DNA of 64,000 nucleotides from Lentzea fradiae (GCF_900100955.1 NZ_FNCC01000004.1:468337-532336); one strand, 5' to 3'. Counted from the first letter of the stretch, positions 46,178 through 54,503 are shown. Notes: generated by a model not told the origin, from the letters alone. Made by a program: numbers and translations.

Positions 46178-47953
46178 GTGGCGCGCGAAATCAACACCGT
46201 CGGAGTCGTCGGCTTCGGAACCATGGGCGCGGGCATCGTCGAGGTACTCGCGCGCACCGGGCTCGAGGTCAGGGTGGTGGACGTCGACGCGGCCGGGCTC
46301 GAGCGCGGGCTCGGGCACCTGGAGCACTCCACCGAGCGGGCCGTGAAGCGCGAGAAGATCACGGCGGACGAGAAGGCCGTGATCCACGGGCGGGTCTCGA
46401 CCAGCCTTGAGCTCAGCAGCCTCGCAGGGTGTGACCTGGTGGTCGAGGCCGTGCCGGAGAACGTCGAGCTGAAGGCGAAGATCTTCAAGGAGCTGGACGG
46501 GATTCTCGCTCCCGAGGTCGTCATCGCGTCGAACACGTCGTCGCTGTCGATCACCGAGATCGGTGTGCACACGGGCAGGCCCGGCAAGGTCGTCGGGCTG
46601 CACTTCTTCAACCCCACGCAGGTGTTGAAGCTGGTCGAGGTGGTGCGGACGGTCGTCACGGAGCCGGACGTGATCACCGACGTGGTGGCGTTCGTGGAGC
46701 GGCTGGGCAAGTCGCCGGTCGTGATCGGGGACCGGGCCGGGTTCATCGCCAACGCGTTGCTGTTCCCGTACCTCAACCACGCGGTCAAGATGCTGGAGTC
46801 GCGGTACGCGACGCGTGAGGACCTGGACGCGGCCATGCGGTACGGGTGCGGGTATCCGATGGGGCCCTTGGCGTTGCTGGACCTCATCGGTCTCGACACC
46901 GCCTACGAGATCCTCGACACGATGTACCACCAGTCGCGCAACCGCCTGCACGCTCCGGCGCCGCTGCTCAAGCAGATGATCACGGCCGGGTTGCTGGGCC
47001 GGAAGACCGGGCGCGGCTTCTACACCTACGACGGGCCCGACTCGCCGGTCGTCGTCGCGGACGCGCAGACGCCGTCCGAAGTGGACAGCGGCACGCAGGC
47101 CCGTGAGGTGCAGCGGGTCGGTGTCATCGGGACGGGCACGATGGCCACCGGGATCGCGGAGGTCTTCGCGAAGCGCGGCTACGACGTCGTGCTGCGGGCG
47201 CGCAGCCTGGAGAAAGCCGAGAGGGCGATCGGGGCGGTGCGCAAGTCGCTCGACCGCGCCGTGTCGAAGGGGCGGCTCGCCGAGGCGGACCGGGACTCCG
47301 CGCTCGGCAGGATCACGCCCGCTGTCGAGTTCGTCGAGCTCGCGGACTGCGACCTGGTGGTCGAGGCCGTCGCCGAGGAGATCGGGATCAAGAAGGAGGT
47401 CTTCGCGGCGCTCGACGAGGTGTGCAAGCCCGGCGCGGTGCTCGCGACGACGACGTCCTCGCTGCCCGTCATCGAGGTCGCGGCGGCCACGCGCAGGCCC
47501 GCCGACGTCGTCGGGCTGCACTTCTTCAACCCCGCCCAGGTCATGAAGCTGGTGGAGGTCGTCGACACGATCGCTACCGGGGCCGACGTCGTCGCGACGG
47601 CCCGCAAGATCTGCCTCGACCTCGGCAAGCACCCGGTGCACTGCGGTGACAGGGCCGGTTTCATCGTCAACGCGCTGCTGTTCCCGTACCTGAACGACGC
47701 GGTGAAGATGCTGGAGGCCCACTACGCGGAGGCCGACGACATCGACAACGCGATGAAGGTCGGCTGCGGGCTGCCGATGGGGCCGTTCGCGCTGCTCGAC
47801 GTGGTGGGGCTGGACGTGTCGCTCGCGATCCAGCGCACGCTCTACAACGAGTTCCGCGAGCCCGGGTTCGCGCCGGCGCCGCTGCTGGAGCACCTGGTCA
47901 CGGCCGGGCGCCTCGGTCGCAAGACCGGCAAGGGGTTCCGCGACTACTCATGA
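46178..47953 (+). CDS. Tandem-duplicated 3-hydroxyacyl(butyryl)-CoA dehydrogenase
   Basis: A 591-aa protein consisting of two full 3-hydroxyacyl-CoA dehydrogenase units (about residues 1-285 and 308-591), each roughly the length of a normal monomeric enzyme. NAD motifs are GFGTMGAG and GTGTMATG. Each copy has GLHFFNP with the catalytic His and GFI(A/V)NALLFPYLN with the substrate-binding Asn. The first copy has ASNTSSL and the second TTTSSL at the Ser/Asn strand. The likely reaction is acetoacetyl-CoA to 3-hydroxybutyryl-CoA in the ethylmalonyl-CoA pathway or beta-oxidation. GTG 46178 follows GGGAGG. Confidence 0.92.
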   Translation: MAREINTVGVVGFGTMGAGIVEVLARTGLEVRVVDVDAAGLERGLGHLEHSTERAVKREKITADEKAVIHGRVSTSLELSSLAGCDLVVEAVPENVELKAKIFKELDGILAPEVVIASNTSSLSITEIGVHTGRPGKVVGLHFFNPTQVLKLVEVVRTVVTEPDVITDVVAFVERLGKSPVVIGDRAGFIANALLFPYLNHAVKMLESRYATREDLDAAMRYGCGYPMGPLALLDLIGLDTAYEILDTMYHQSRNRLHAPAPLLKQMITAGLLGRKTGRGFYTYDGPDSPVVVADAQTPSEVDSGTQAREVQRVGVIGTGTMATGIAEVFAKRGYDVVLRARSLEKAERAIGAVRKSLDRAVSKGRLAEADRDSALGRITPAVEFVELADCDLVVEAVAEEIGIKKEVFAALDEVCKPGAVLATTTSSLPVIEVAAATRRPADVVGLHFFNPAQVMKLVEVVDTIATGADVVATARKICLDLGKHPVHCGDRAGFIVNALLFPYLNDAVKMLEAHYAEADDIDNAMKVGCGLPMGPFALLDVVGLDVSLAIQRTLYNEFREPGFAPAPLLEHLVTAGRLGRKTGKGFRDYS

Positions 47954-47997
47954 GCCGCTCACAGGAGCACCATGTCGTGTCTGGCATGGTGGAAGCC

Positions 47998-48597
47998 ATG
48001 CGGCGACTGGTGCTCCTGTTAGCTGTCCTCGTGCTCGTGACGGGTTGTGCTCGCACGACTGTCGGTGGCACCGCGGTCGCGCAGTCGCCGCTGGACGCCG
48101 CTTCGCCGTTCGACCAGGAGCAGAAGGAGTCGGCGGAACCGAGCGAGTCCGCAGACCCGGACGAGGACCTCGACACGGCGCCGATCGACGGTGAGGCGCA
48201 GGGCGTCTGCGCGAAGCTCAAGTGGACCGACCTGCCCTACCCCGGCGCGAAGGCGGACACGCCGCCCAGCCAGATCAACTACGACTCCACGTTCGACCAG
48301 TCGTGCCGGTGGACGACGAAGGTCGACGACGTCGAGGTGGGCGTCTCGCTGCGGTTCCGCGAGGGCCGCGCGATCACCATCGAGCGCACCACCGGCGAGT
48401 GGGACGTGAAGGAGCGCAAGGTCACGTACCTCGACCGCTCCGACGACCCCGACGTCGAACCGTCGTGCGTGCTCGCCGTGCCCTACGAGGGCGGCGGGCT
48501 CGGGATCATCGTCATCGACTCGTCCGGCAAGTTCGGCGGGGTCTGCGACCAGGGCCGCAAGGTGGCCGAGGTGCTGATCGACCGCGAGACGTCCTGA
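47998..48597 (+). CDS. DUF3558-like lipoprotein
   Basis: A 199-aa predicted lipoprotein: MRRLVLLLAVLVLVTGC gives a textbook signal peptide with lipobox Cys at residue 17, then an acidic Ser/Pro linker and a domain with Cys pairs (GVCAKLKW, QSCRW, PSCVL, GVCDQG) in DUF3558-like spacing. ATG 47998 with GGTGGAAG is preferred over ATG 47950, which overlaps the upstream stop, because it begins at the signal peptide. Function unknown. Confidence 0.78.
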   Translation: MRRLVLLLAVLVLVTGCARTTVGGTAVAQSPLDAASPFDQEQKESAEPSESADPDEDLDTAPIDGEAQGVCAKLKWTDLPYPGAKADTPPSQINYDSTFDQSCRWTTKVDDVEVGVSLRFREGRAITIERTTGEWDVKERKVTYLDRSDDPDVEPSCVLAVPYEGGGLGIIVIDSSGKFGGVCDQGRKVAEVLIDRETS

Positions 48598-48628
48598 CCG
48601 GACCGCGGACCGGGCGGGCGAGGCGGAA

Positions 48629-48835
48629 CTAGCCGCAGCAGCCACCACCGCAGCAACCGCCGCCGCCACCACCGGCCGGCTGCTTCTGCGTCCCGCCGAT
48701 ACCGGCCATGGACAGCAGTTTCACCGTGTCGGCGTGGCCGTCGGGGCAGCTCGCGGGGGAGGACGCCTCGCTCATGGGGCGCTGCAGCTCGAAGGTGTCG
48801 TCGCAGGTTCGGCAACGGAACTCGTAGGTCGGCAC
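48629..48835 (-). CDS. FmdB-type zinc ribbon protein with Gly/Cys-rich tail
   Basis: A 68-aa protein. The N-terminal zinc ribbon (PTYEFRCRTCDDTFELQRPM, then CPDGH) matches FmdB-family putative regulatory proteins. The C-terminus is an unusual run of Gly and Cys (GGGGGGCCGGGCCG), a feature seen in several actinobacterial members and possibly metal-binding. Leaderless GTG 48835 with TAGAAT. Confidence 0.85.
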   Translation of the reverse strand: MPTYEFRCRTCDDTFELQRPMSEASSPASCPDGHADTVKLLSMAGIGGTQKQPAGGGGGGCCGGGCCG

Positions 48836-48841
48836 GGCCTG

Positions 48842-48847
48842 ATTCTA
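48842..48847 (-). promoter_or_regulatory. Leaderless -10 of the FmdB gene (TAGAAT)
   Basis: TAGAAT on the minus strand ends 6 nt before GTG 48835. Confidence 0.55.
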
Positions 48848-48855
48848 CGAGCGGT

Positions 48856-48861
48856 TACCGT
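48856..48861 (+). promoter_or_regulatory. Leaderless -10 of the zinc-site hypothetical gene (TACCGT)
   Basis: TACCGT ends 6 nt before GTG 48868, back to back with the FmdB promoter (start codons 32 bp apart). Confidence 0.45.
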
Positions 48862-48867
48862 GTGGCA

Positions 48868-49161
48868 GTGCCTCGTCGTAACAGCCCCCGGCCAGAAGAC
48901 CGGCGACCGCTCGGCGGCGGCGTCGGCTGGGCGCGCGCCGAGTCCGGTCCCGACGGTGACTGGCTGGTCCGCAACATCTCGGGGGCGCAGGCGCAGAAGA
49001 CCTACCGCTGTCCCGGCTGCGACCACGAGATCCGCCCCGGTGTGCCGCACGTCGTCGCGTGGCCGGCCGAGGAGACGGGCTCGGTCGAGGAACGCCGCCA
49101 CTGGCACCAGGGCTGCTGGGACTCGCGCGGCCGGCGCAGGCCGACCACGCGTCGCTGGTGA
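48868..49161 (+). CDS. Small conserved actinobacterial protein with Cys/His metal-site motif
   Basis: A 97-aa protein: a basic, Arg/Pro-rich N-terminus, then AQKTYRCPGCDHEIRPGVPHVVAWP and RRHWHQGCW, a CxxC...H...HxxxC arrangement likely to bind zinc. Conserved in actinobacteria next to alpha/beta hydrolase genes (from memory of the family). Start GTG 48868 chosen on the leaderless -10; GTG 48862 is also in frame. Function unknown. Confidence 0.75.
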   Translation: MPRRNSPRPEDRRPLGGGVGWARAESGPDGDWLVRNISGAQAQKTYRCPGCDHEIRPGVPHVVAWPAEETGSVEERRHWHQGCWDSRGRRRPTTRRW

Positions 49162-49177
49162 TCCGGTCCGAACGCGT

Positions 49178-49870
49178 CTAGAGCCCGACCTGCGCGCGCC
49201 AGCGCTCCAAGCGGGCGCGGAACTCGTCGGGACGTTCGACGGGCGGCAGGTGGCCGCAGTCCTCGATGCGTTCGCTCGTGGAACGCCGCAGCGTCACCGC
49301 GAGCTTCGCGGCCACGTCGGGAGGCGTGAGCTTGTCGTGCTCGCCGACGAGCACCAGTGACGGGACGTCCAGCGACTCCAGGACGTCCGTCGAGTCGGGC
49401 CGCCCGGCCATCGCGCGCTGCCACCACGCCACGTCCTCGGGCCGCTGCTCCAAGATCATCGTGCGCACCAGCGCGCGTGCCGTGCCGGAGGCGTTCGGGC
49501 CGAGCAGGTTCGGCACCATCGCCTCGACCAGCCACTCGCCGACGCCCTCGCGTTCGACGCGGTCGGCCATCGCGTGCCGGTTCGCGGCGGCCTCCGGCGT
49601 GTCCGCGGTGTGCTTGGTGTCGACGAAGACCAGGCCCCGCACGCGTTCCGGTGCCTGCCGAAGCAGCGCCATCGCCACATAGCCGCCCATCGAGCACCCG
49701 CCGAGCAGCACCTTGTCGAGGCCGCGTTCGTCGAGCACCGCGAGCACCTGGGACGCGAGCGCGTCCAGGCCGGGTTCGCCCTGACCGCGCAGCGACGGCG
49801 TGAGCGCACCCGGCACGTCCCACATCCGCGCGTCGAGCGGAAAGGCGTGCAGCAGCACCAGGTCAGTCAT
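49178..49870 (-). CDS. Alpha/beta hydrolase
   Basis: A 230-aa alpha/beta hydrolase fold. LVLLHAFPLDARMWD provides the oxyanion strand, and the nucleophile elbow is GGCSMGGYVAMALL with Ser. The acid is in LVLVGEHDKLTPPD, and the catalytic His is in IEDCGHLPPVERPDEF. Substrate unknown. Start ATG 49870 overlaps the upstream acetyltransferase gene by ATGA, so they form an operon. Confidence 0.9.
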   Translation of the reverse strand: MTDLVLLHAFPLDARMWDVPGALTPSLRGQGEPGLDALASQVLAVLDERGLDKVLLGGCSMGGYVAMALLRQAPERVRGLVFVDTKHTADTPEAAANRHAMADRVEREGVGEWLVEAMVPNLLGPNASGTARALVRTMILEQRPEDVAWWQRAMAGRPDSTDVLESLDVPSLVLVGEHDKLTPPDVAAKLAVTLRRSTSERIEDCGHLPPVERPDEFRARLERWRAQVGL

Positions 49871-50415
49871 CGACTCTCCCACTCCGGCGCCAGTACCGAC
49901 CACACCTCGACGTCCTGCCGGACCCCGCGGTGGGTGGAGTACGAGCGCAACACCCCGTCCCTGGTCATGCCGAGCCGGCGCGCGACCGCGATGCTGGGCG
50001 CGTTCGCCGACGACACCAGCCACTCAACCCGATGCACGCCGCGTCCGCGAATCAGGTGGTCGACGAGCAGCGTCGCGGCCCGCGTGACGAGCCCCTTGCC
50101 GACCGCGGCCGGTTCGAGCCAGCAGCCGACCTCCGCACGTGCCTGCCGGACGTCCATGACCCGCACCAGCACGCCGCCGACCAGCACGTCGTCCAGCCAG
50201 ATCCCGAAGATCCGGCCGGTGTCGGCGGCGGCCTTCTCCGCGTAGCTCTGGAGCAGGTCGCGTGCGCTTGGGAGGTCCTTGGCGGCGTCGGCGAACCCGA
50301 TGTGCTGCCCGATGAAGTCACGGCCGCGCTCCATGTGGGCGAAGAACTCCTCGGCCCGCCACGGCTCCAGCGGCCTGAGCTCGGCACCGTCGATGCCCAG
50401 CGCTTTTCCGAACAT
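49867..50415 (-). CDS. GNAT N-acetyltransferase, RimJ/RimL type
   Basis: A 182-aa acetyl-CoA-dependent acetyltransferase. LRPLEPWRAEEFFAHMERGRDFIGQHIGF matches the RimJ/RimL/SpeG-like subgroup. The acetyl-CoA segment is EVGCWLEPAAVGKGLVTRAATLLVDHLI, followed by VEWLVSSANAPSIAVARRLGM. Target (ribosomal protein N-terminus or small molecule) unknown. It is divergent from the phosphatase gene with only 14 bp between start codons. Confidence 0.9.
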   Translation of the reverse strand: MFGKALGIDGAELRPLEPWRAEEFFAHMERGRDFIGQHIGFADAAKDLPSARDLLQSYAEKAAADTGRIFGIWLDDVLVGGVLVRVMDVRQARAEVGCWLEPAAVGKGLVTRAATLLVDHLIRGRGVHRVEWLVSSANAPSIAVARRLGMTRDGVLRSYSTHRGVRQDVEVWSVLAPEWESR

Positions 50416-50429
50416 CCCGTTCCCCCAAG

Positions 50430-50984
50430 ATGAGTCACGTGTCGACGCGAATCGTATTGGTGCGCCACGCGCAGTCCGTGTGGCCGAAGCACGGAGAGCC
50501 CGACGACGACGAACGACCGCTGACCGCGCGGGGACTCGCGGACGCGGAGCTGCTGGTGCCGCGCCTCGTCGCGTACCGGCCGACGGCGGTGTTGTCGAGC
50601 CCGCAGCGCAGGGCGGTGCAGACGGTCACGCCGGCGGCGCTCGCGCTCGGGCTGGAGGTGATCGCGTGGCCCGAGCTGCGCGAATGGGAGTCGGGGCTGC
50701 TACCGAGCGCCGACTGGGAGGAGCTGTACCGGCGCAGCTGGGAACACCCCGAGTCCGCCCACGGCGAGGGCGAGAGCCTCGACGGCCTGACCAGGCGGGC
50801 AGGGAGGGCACTCGCGCGCGTGGCGACTGTCCACCCGGACGAGACAGTGCTGGTCGGCTCGCACGGGACGTTCGCGTCGCGGGCGCTGATCGCGGCAGGG
50901 CACCGCGCGGACTGGGACTTCTGCCGCACGATGCCGATGCCCGCGATCTACGAGGTCACTTCTTCGCCGGCTGGGGCCGCGTGA
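50430..50984 (+). CDS. Histidine phosphatase family protein
   Basis: A 184-aa phosphoglycerate-mutase-like phosphatase. The phosphohistidine motif is VLVRHAQS, with SSPQRRAVQT, a Glu in REWESG, and the second catalytic His in LVGSHGTF. Substrate unknown. ATG 50430; GTG 50439 is also plausible. Its last 29 bases overlap the end of the convergent coiled-coil gene. Confidence 0.88.
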   Translation: MSHVSTRIVLVRHAQSVWPKHGEPDDDERPLTARGLADAELLVPRLVAYRPTAVLSSPQRRAVQTVTPAALALGLEVIAWPELREWESGLLPSADWEELYRRSWEHPESAHGEGESLDGLTRRAGRALARVATVHPDETVLVGSHGTFASRALIAAGHRADWDFCRTMPMPAIYEVTSSPAGAA

Positions 50985-52431
50985 TCTTGGCGGTGGGGCC
51001 GTCGACCGGGGAGCCGGAGGGCTTCGCGGGGGCTGCCGGGGGAGCCTGGGCGGGCTTGGGCTGCGCCGCGACCGGCTTCGGCGGGGCCTGCTTCGCCTGC
51101 TGGGGCTGCTGCGGCTGCGATTGCTGAGGCTTGTTCTGTTGGGGCTTGTTCTGCTGGCCGGGCTGTCCCTGGCCGGACTGCGGCTGGGCGGATTGCGGCT
51201 GGGCGGGCTTCGCGGGAGCGGCCTGGGCCGGACCAGCCTGCCCCTGCTGCGGCTTGGCCTGCTGCGACGGTGCCTGCTGCGAGGGGGCCTGCTGGGGCTG
51301 GGCCTGCTGTGCCGGGGCGCCCTGGGGCTGTCCGGTCTGCGGCTGGGCCTGCTGCGGCTGGGCGCCCTGGCCAGGTGACTGCTGGGCGGGAACGGCCGGA
51401 GCGCCGTTCCCGGAGGACGCGGCCTGCGCCTTCTCCTCCTCCAACGGGTCGAGCAGCGGCACGACGTCCTGCAGCGCCGCCCGCACGTTGTGGAGCTGGT
51501 GCGAGAGGCGGTTGCGCAGGGTGCGGAGCTGTTCGACGCGCTGCGTGGCGGCGGCGGTGCGGCGGTTGGCCTCCTCGGTGGCCTCGCGGACGCGGCGGTT
51601 CGCCTCGTCGGTGGCCTCCTGGACGCGGGCCGTGGCCTCGGTCACGGAGTCGTGGCGGCGGCGGTTGGCCTCTTCCGTCGCCTCGCGGACGCGGCGTTCG
51701 GCCTCGGCCTTCGACGTCGTCTGCTCCTGGGCGATCGCGGCGCGGACGCGTGCGGCCTCCTCCGCCGCCTCGCGGACGCGGCGGTCCGCCTCCGCCTTGG
51801 AGGTGGCCTCCTGCGTGGCCAGCGTCGCCATCGCCTCGGAGCGGCGGGCGGCCATGGCGATCTCGAAGTCCTCCTCGACGGTCACCCGGCGCTGCTCGGA
51901 CTCCTCGGCGATCTTGCGGGCGGCGCCCTCCGCCTCGGAGACGATCTTCTCGGCCTCGGTGCGCGCCGTCTCCAGGACGCCCTTGTGCTCGGCCTCCATC
52001 GCGGCGCGGCGCTCGTCGAGCTCGGCGATCAGCTTCTCGTAGCGCTGGCGCAGCACACCCGCGTCGGACTCCGCCTTGGCGCGGATGTGCCCCGCCTCCG
52101 CCTCGGCACGGGCCTTGATCTCGTTGGCCTCGTCCTGGGCCAGCCGCAGCATGCGCTGGAGGCGCTCGGAGAGCCCCTCCAGCGTCGTCGGCGGCAGTGA
52201 CAGGCGCTCGACCTGGTTGCGCAGCTCGGACATCTCCGAGCGCGCGGCTTCCAGCTGGCGCGCCAGATCGGACGTCTGGGACACGGCGGCATCGCGGTCC
52301 GCGGCGAGGAGCCGCAGGTCCGAGTCGAGGCGTTCGAGATGATCCTCGACCTGGGCGCGGTCGTACCCGCGCTTGACGATGTCGAAGCCGGATCCCAGTG
52401 GGACGAGGTCACGGTCGTCGGCGAGGCCCAT
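50956..52431 (-). CDS. DivIVA/SCO5397-like coiled-coil protein with Gln/Pro-rich tail
   Basis: A 491-aa cytoskeletal-style protein. A short DivIVA-like N-terminal motif (GFDIVKRGYDRAQVEDHLERL) precedes a long coiled coil (about residues 40-320). That coiled coil contains repeated units of the type SKAEADRRVREAAEEA and EATEEANRRVREA. The C-terminal 150 residues are low-complexity Gln/Pro/Ala (QQAQPQQAPSQQ type). In Streptomyces the equivalent gene (annotated as a cellulose-binding protein) lies beside the epimerase, thiolase and meaB genes, as here. A polar-growth or scaffold role is inference. ATG 52431 is leaderless; GTG 52458 is unlikely. Confidence 0.82.
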   Translation of the reverse strand: MGLADDRDLVPLGSGFDIVKRGYDRAQVEDHLERLDSDLRLLAADRDAAVSQTSDLARQLEAARSEMSELRNQVERLSLPPTTLEGLSERLQRMLRLAQDEANEIKARAEAEAGHIRAKAESDAGVLRQRYEKLIAELDERRAAMEAEHKGVLETARTEAEKIVSEAEGAARKIAEESEQRRVTVEEDFEIAMAARRSEAMATLATQEATSKAEADRRVREAAEEAARVRAAIAQEQTTSKAEAERRVREATEEANRRRHDSVTEATARVQEATDEANRRVREATEEANRRTAAATQRVEQLRTLRNRLSHQLHNVRAALQDVVPLLDPLEEEKAQAASSGNGAPAVPAQQSPGQGAQPQQAQPQTGQPQGAPAQQAQPQQAPSQQAPSQQAKPQQGQAGPAQAAPAKPAQPQSAQPQSGQGQPGQQNKPQQNKPQQSQPQQPQQAKQAPPKPVAAQPKPAQAPPAAPAKPSGSPVDGPTAKITRPQPAKK

Positions 52432-52438
52432 GCCCCTC

Positions 52439-52444
52439 ACGCTA
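52439..52444 (-). promoter_or_regulatory. Leaderless -10 of the coiled-coil gene (TAGCGT)
   Basis: TAGCGT on the minus strand ends 7 nt before ATG 52431. Confidence 0.45.
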
Positions 52445-52467
52445 CCCGTTCGGGTCACGTCAGAAGG

Positions 52468-53781
52468 TCACACACCCCGGAATCGATTGATAGCTGTGAG
52501 GTGCTTCGCGCGCAGTTCGTGATCGAGCACACCCAGACCCTCTTCGGGGGCAAGACAGAGCACGCCGACCTTGCCCTGGTGCGCGTTGCGGTGGACGTCG
52601 TGCGCGGCCTGGCCCGTTTCGTCCAGTGAGTACACCTTGGACACTGTCGGGTGAATCTTTCCCTTGGCGATCAACCGGTTCGCCTCCCACGCCTCGCGGT
52701 AGTTCGCGAAGTGGGACGACAGGATGTGCTTGAGGTTCATCCAGAGGTACCGGTTGTCGTACTGGTGCATGTACCCGGAGGTCGACGCGCACGTGACGAT
52801 CTTGCCGCCCTTGCGCGCCACGAACACCGACGCGCCGAACGTCTCACGGCCGGGGTGCTCGAACACGATGTCCGGGTCCTCGCCGCCGGTCAGCTCGCGG
52901 ATCTTCGCGCCGAACCGCTTCCACTCACGCGGGTCCTGCTCGTGCTCGTTCTTCCAGAACTTGTAGCCCTCCGCGGACCGGTCGATGACCAGTTCGGCGC
53001 CCATCGAACGGACGATCTCCGCCTTTTCCGGCGAGGAGACCACACAAACGGGGGTGGCTCCGCCGTTCAACGCGAACTGCGTGGCGTAGGAGCCCAGTCC
53101 GCCGGACGCGCCCCAGATGAGCACGACGTCGCCCTGCTTCATGTTGGCGCCGTTGGTCGACACGAGCTGCCGGTAGGCGGTGGAGTTCACCAGGCCCGGC
53201 GACGCCGCCTCCTCCCACGTGAGGTGCTTCGGCATCGGCATCAGCTGGTTCGACTTCACCAGCGCGAGGTCGGCGAGGCCGCCGAAGTTCGTCTCGAAGC
53301 CCCAGATCCGCTGCTGGGGGTCGAGCATCGTGTCGTTGTGGCCGTCGGGCGCCTCCAGCGGCACGTCGAGGCAGTGCGCGACGACGCGGTCGCCCGGCTT
53401 CCACGCCGTGACGCCGGGCCCGACGCGCACGACGACGCCGGCCAGGTCCGATCCCACGACGTGGTACGGCAGGTCGTGGCGGCCGCCCAGCTTCTTGAGG
53501 AACCCGAACGTGGAGACCGGCTCGAAGATCGAGGTCCACACGGTGTTGTAGTTGATCGCGGAGGCCATGACGGCGACCAGCGCCTCACCCGGCCCGAGCT
53601 CGGGCGTCGCGACCTCGTCGAGGTGCAACGACTTGCGGGGGTCCTTGTCCCTCGTCTCAACGCCCGAGAACATCTCCGTCTCGTCCGCGTGCACGGTCAC
53701 GCCCCGATAGCTCTCCGGAACGTCCAACGAACCGACGGCGTCCAGCTCGTCGGCCAGGATCGCGTCAAGGATCTTCTGCAC
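52468..53781 (-). CDS. ccr: Crotonyl-CoA carboxylase/reductase
   Basis: A 437-aa medium-chain dehydrogenase/reductase that reductively carboxylates crotonyl-CoA to ethylmalonyl-CoA with NADPH, the key enzyme of the ethylmalonyl-CoA pathway. Family segments: SAINYNTVWTSIFEPVS, WGFETNFGG (F162-E163), NADPH motif GASGGLGSYATQFA and SSHFANYREAWEANRL (H357). N77, F162, E163 and H357 appear to match the CO2-pocket residues described for Kitasatospora Ccr, supporting carboxylase rather than plain reductase function. GTG 53781 with AAGGAA upstream. A perfect TTACT-N4-AGTAA palindrome lies 47 bp upstream. Confidence 0.95.
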   Translation of the reverse strand: MQKILDAILADELDAVGSLDVPESYRGVTVHADETEMFSGVETRDKDPRKSLHLDEVATPELGPGEALVAVMASAINYNTVWTSIFEPVSTFGFLKKLGGRHDLPYHVVGSDLAGVVVRVGPGVTAWKPGDRVVAHCLDVPLEAPDGHNDTMLDPQQRIWGFETNFGGLADLALVKSNQLMPMPKHLTWEEAASPGLVNSTAYRQLVSTNGANMKQGDVVLIWGASGGLGSYATQFALNGGATPVCVVSSPEKAEIVRSMGAELVIDRSAEGYKFWKNEHEQDPREWKRFGAKIRELTGGEDPDIVFEHPGRETFGASVFVARKGGKIVTCASTSGYMHQYDNRYLWMNLKHILSSHFANYREAWEANRLIAKGKIHPTVSKVYSLDETGQAAHDVHRNAHQGKVGVLCLAPEEGLGVLDHELRAKHLTAINRFRGV

Positions 53782-53827
53782 AGCGGCATTCCTTCCCTAG
53801 TGAGGGATAGTCGCAGGTTGCCGGAGG

Positions 53828-53841
53828 TTACTCATCAGTAA
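53828..53841. promoter_or_regulatory. Operator candidate TTACTCATCAGTAA (ccr)
   Basis: A perfect 5-bp inverted repeat with 4-nt spacer, the best-formed member of the five-site set, 47-60 bp upstream of the ccr start. Confidence 0.6.
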
Positions 53842-53972
53842 ACGATCCAGAATCCTTCGTGTGAGACATTCCACTCGGAAACCGGCGGAGCATCGCCTGA
53901 CCGGACGGTCATCGGAGGTGTCCGCCACTCACCCGGCTTCACCCGGACGTGTGGTTCTCATCTGCCGCGAAA

Positions 53973-54023
53973 CGCACGCGGGGCCCTTTCGTACTGTCAC
54001 GCAGTACGAAAGGGCCCCGCGTG
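53973..54023. repeat. 20-bp perfect hairpin containing the dispersed 26-bp block
   Basis: Arms at 53975-53994 and 54004-54023 pair perfectly around a 9-nt loop. The left part (53973-53998) is identical to 3123-3148. It sits 27 nt from the epimerase stop and may terminate that gene, but its recurrence suggests a dispersed element. Confidence 0.8.
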
Positions 54024-54049
54024 GTGGACCCGGACGGGTGGTGGGGCGG

Positions 54050-54496
54050 TCAGTGAGGGGTGGTGGCCGGCTCTACGAGCTCGATCAGCACGCCGCCCGC
54101 GTCCTTGGGGTGCACGAAGTTGACGCGGCTGTTCGACGTGCCGCGCTTGGCCTCGGGGTAGAGCAGGCGCAGGCCCTTCGCCCGCAGCGCGTCGGCCGCG
54201 AGGTCCACATCGGACACGCGGTAGGCGAGCTGCTGCAGGCCGGGGCCGGAGCGGCCGATGAACTTGGCGATCGTGGAGTCCTCGGTCAGCGGCGCGAGCA
54301 GCTGGATCGCGGTGCCGTCGTGGTCGCCGGGCGCGTGCAGCATCGCCTCGCGCACGCCCTGCTCCTCGTTGACCTCCTCGTGGGAGACCTCCATGCCGAA
54401 GTTGTCGCGGTAGAACGCGACGGCCACGTCCAGGTCGGGCACCGCGATGCCCACGTGGTCGACCGCGGTCACGAACCGAGCGAGTTCTGCGTTCAT
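54050..54496 (-). CDS. mce: Methylmalonyl/ethylmalonyl-CoA epimerase
   Basis: A 148-aa vicinal-oxygen-chelate metalloenzyme that racemises the C2 centre of (2S/2R)-methyl- or ethylmalonyl-CoA. Metal ligands: His in AVDHVGIAV, Gln/His region GTAIQLLAPL, and Glu in HPKDAGGVLIELVEP. Start ATG 54496 with a leaderless -10; the upstream in-frame ATG 54514 is less likely. It links Ccr product to the mutase. Divergent from the thiolase gene. Confidence 0.93.
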   Translation of the reverse strand: MNAELARFVTAVDHVGIAVPDLDVAVAFYRDNFGMEVSHEEVNEEQGVREAMLHAPGDHDGTAIQLLAPLTEDSTIAKFIGRSGPGLQQLAYRVSDVDLAADALRAKGLRLLYPEAKRGTSNSRVNFVHPKDAGGVLIELVEPATTPH

Positions 54497-54503
54497 GGCG
54501 GCG

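Noticed and set aside
50996..51400. CRISPR-like or tandem DNA repeats
   Set aside because: The periodicity is codon-level Gln/Pro/Ala coding repetition in the coiled-coil protein tail; no spacer-repeat structure.
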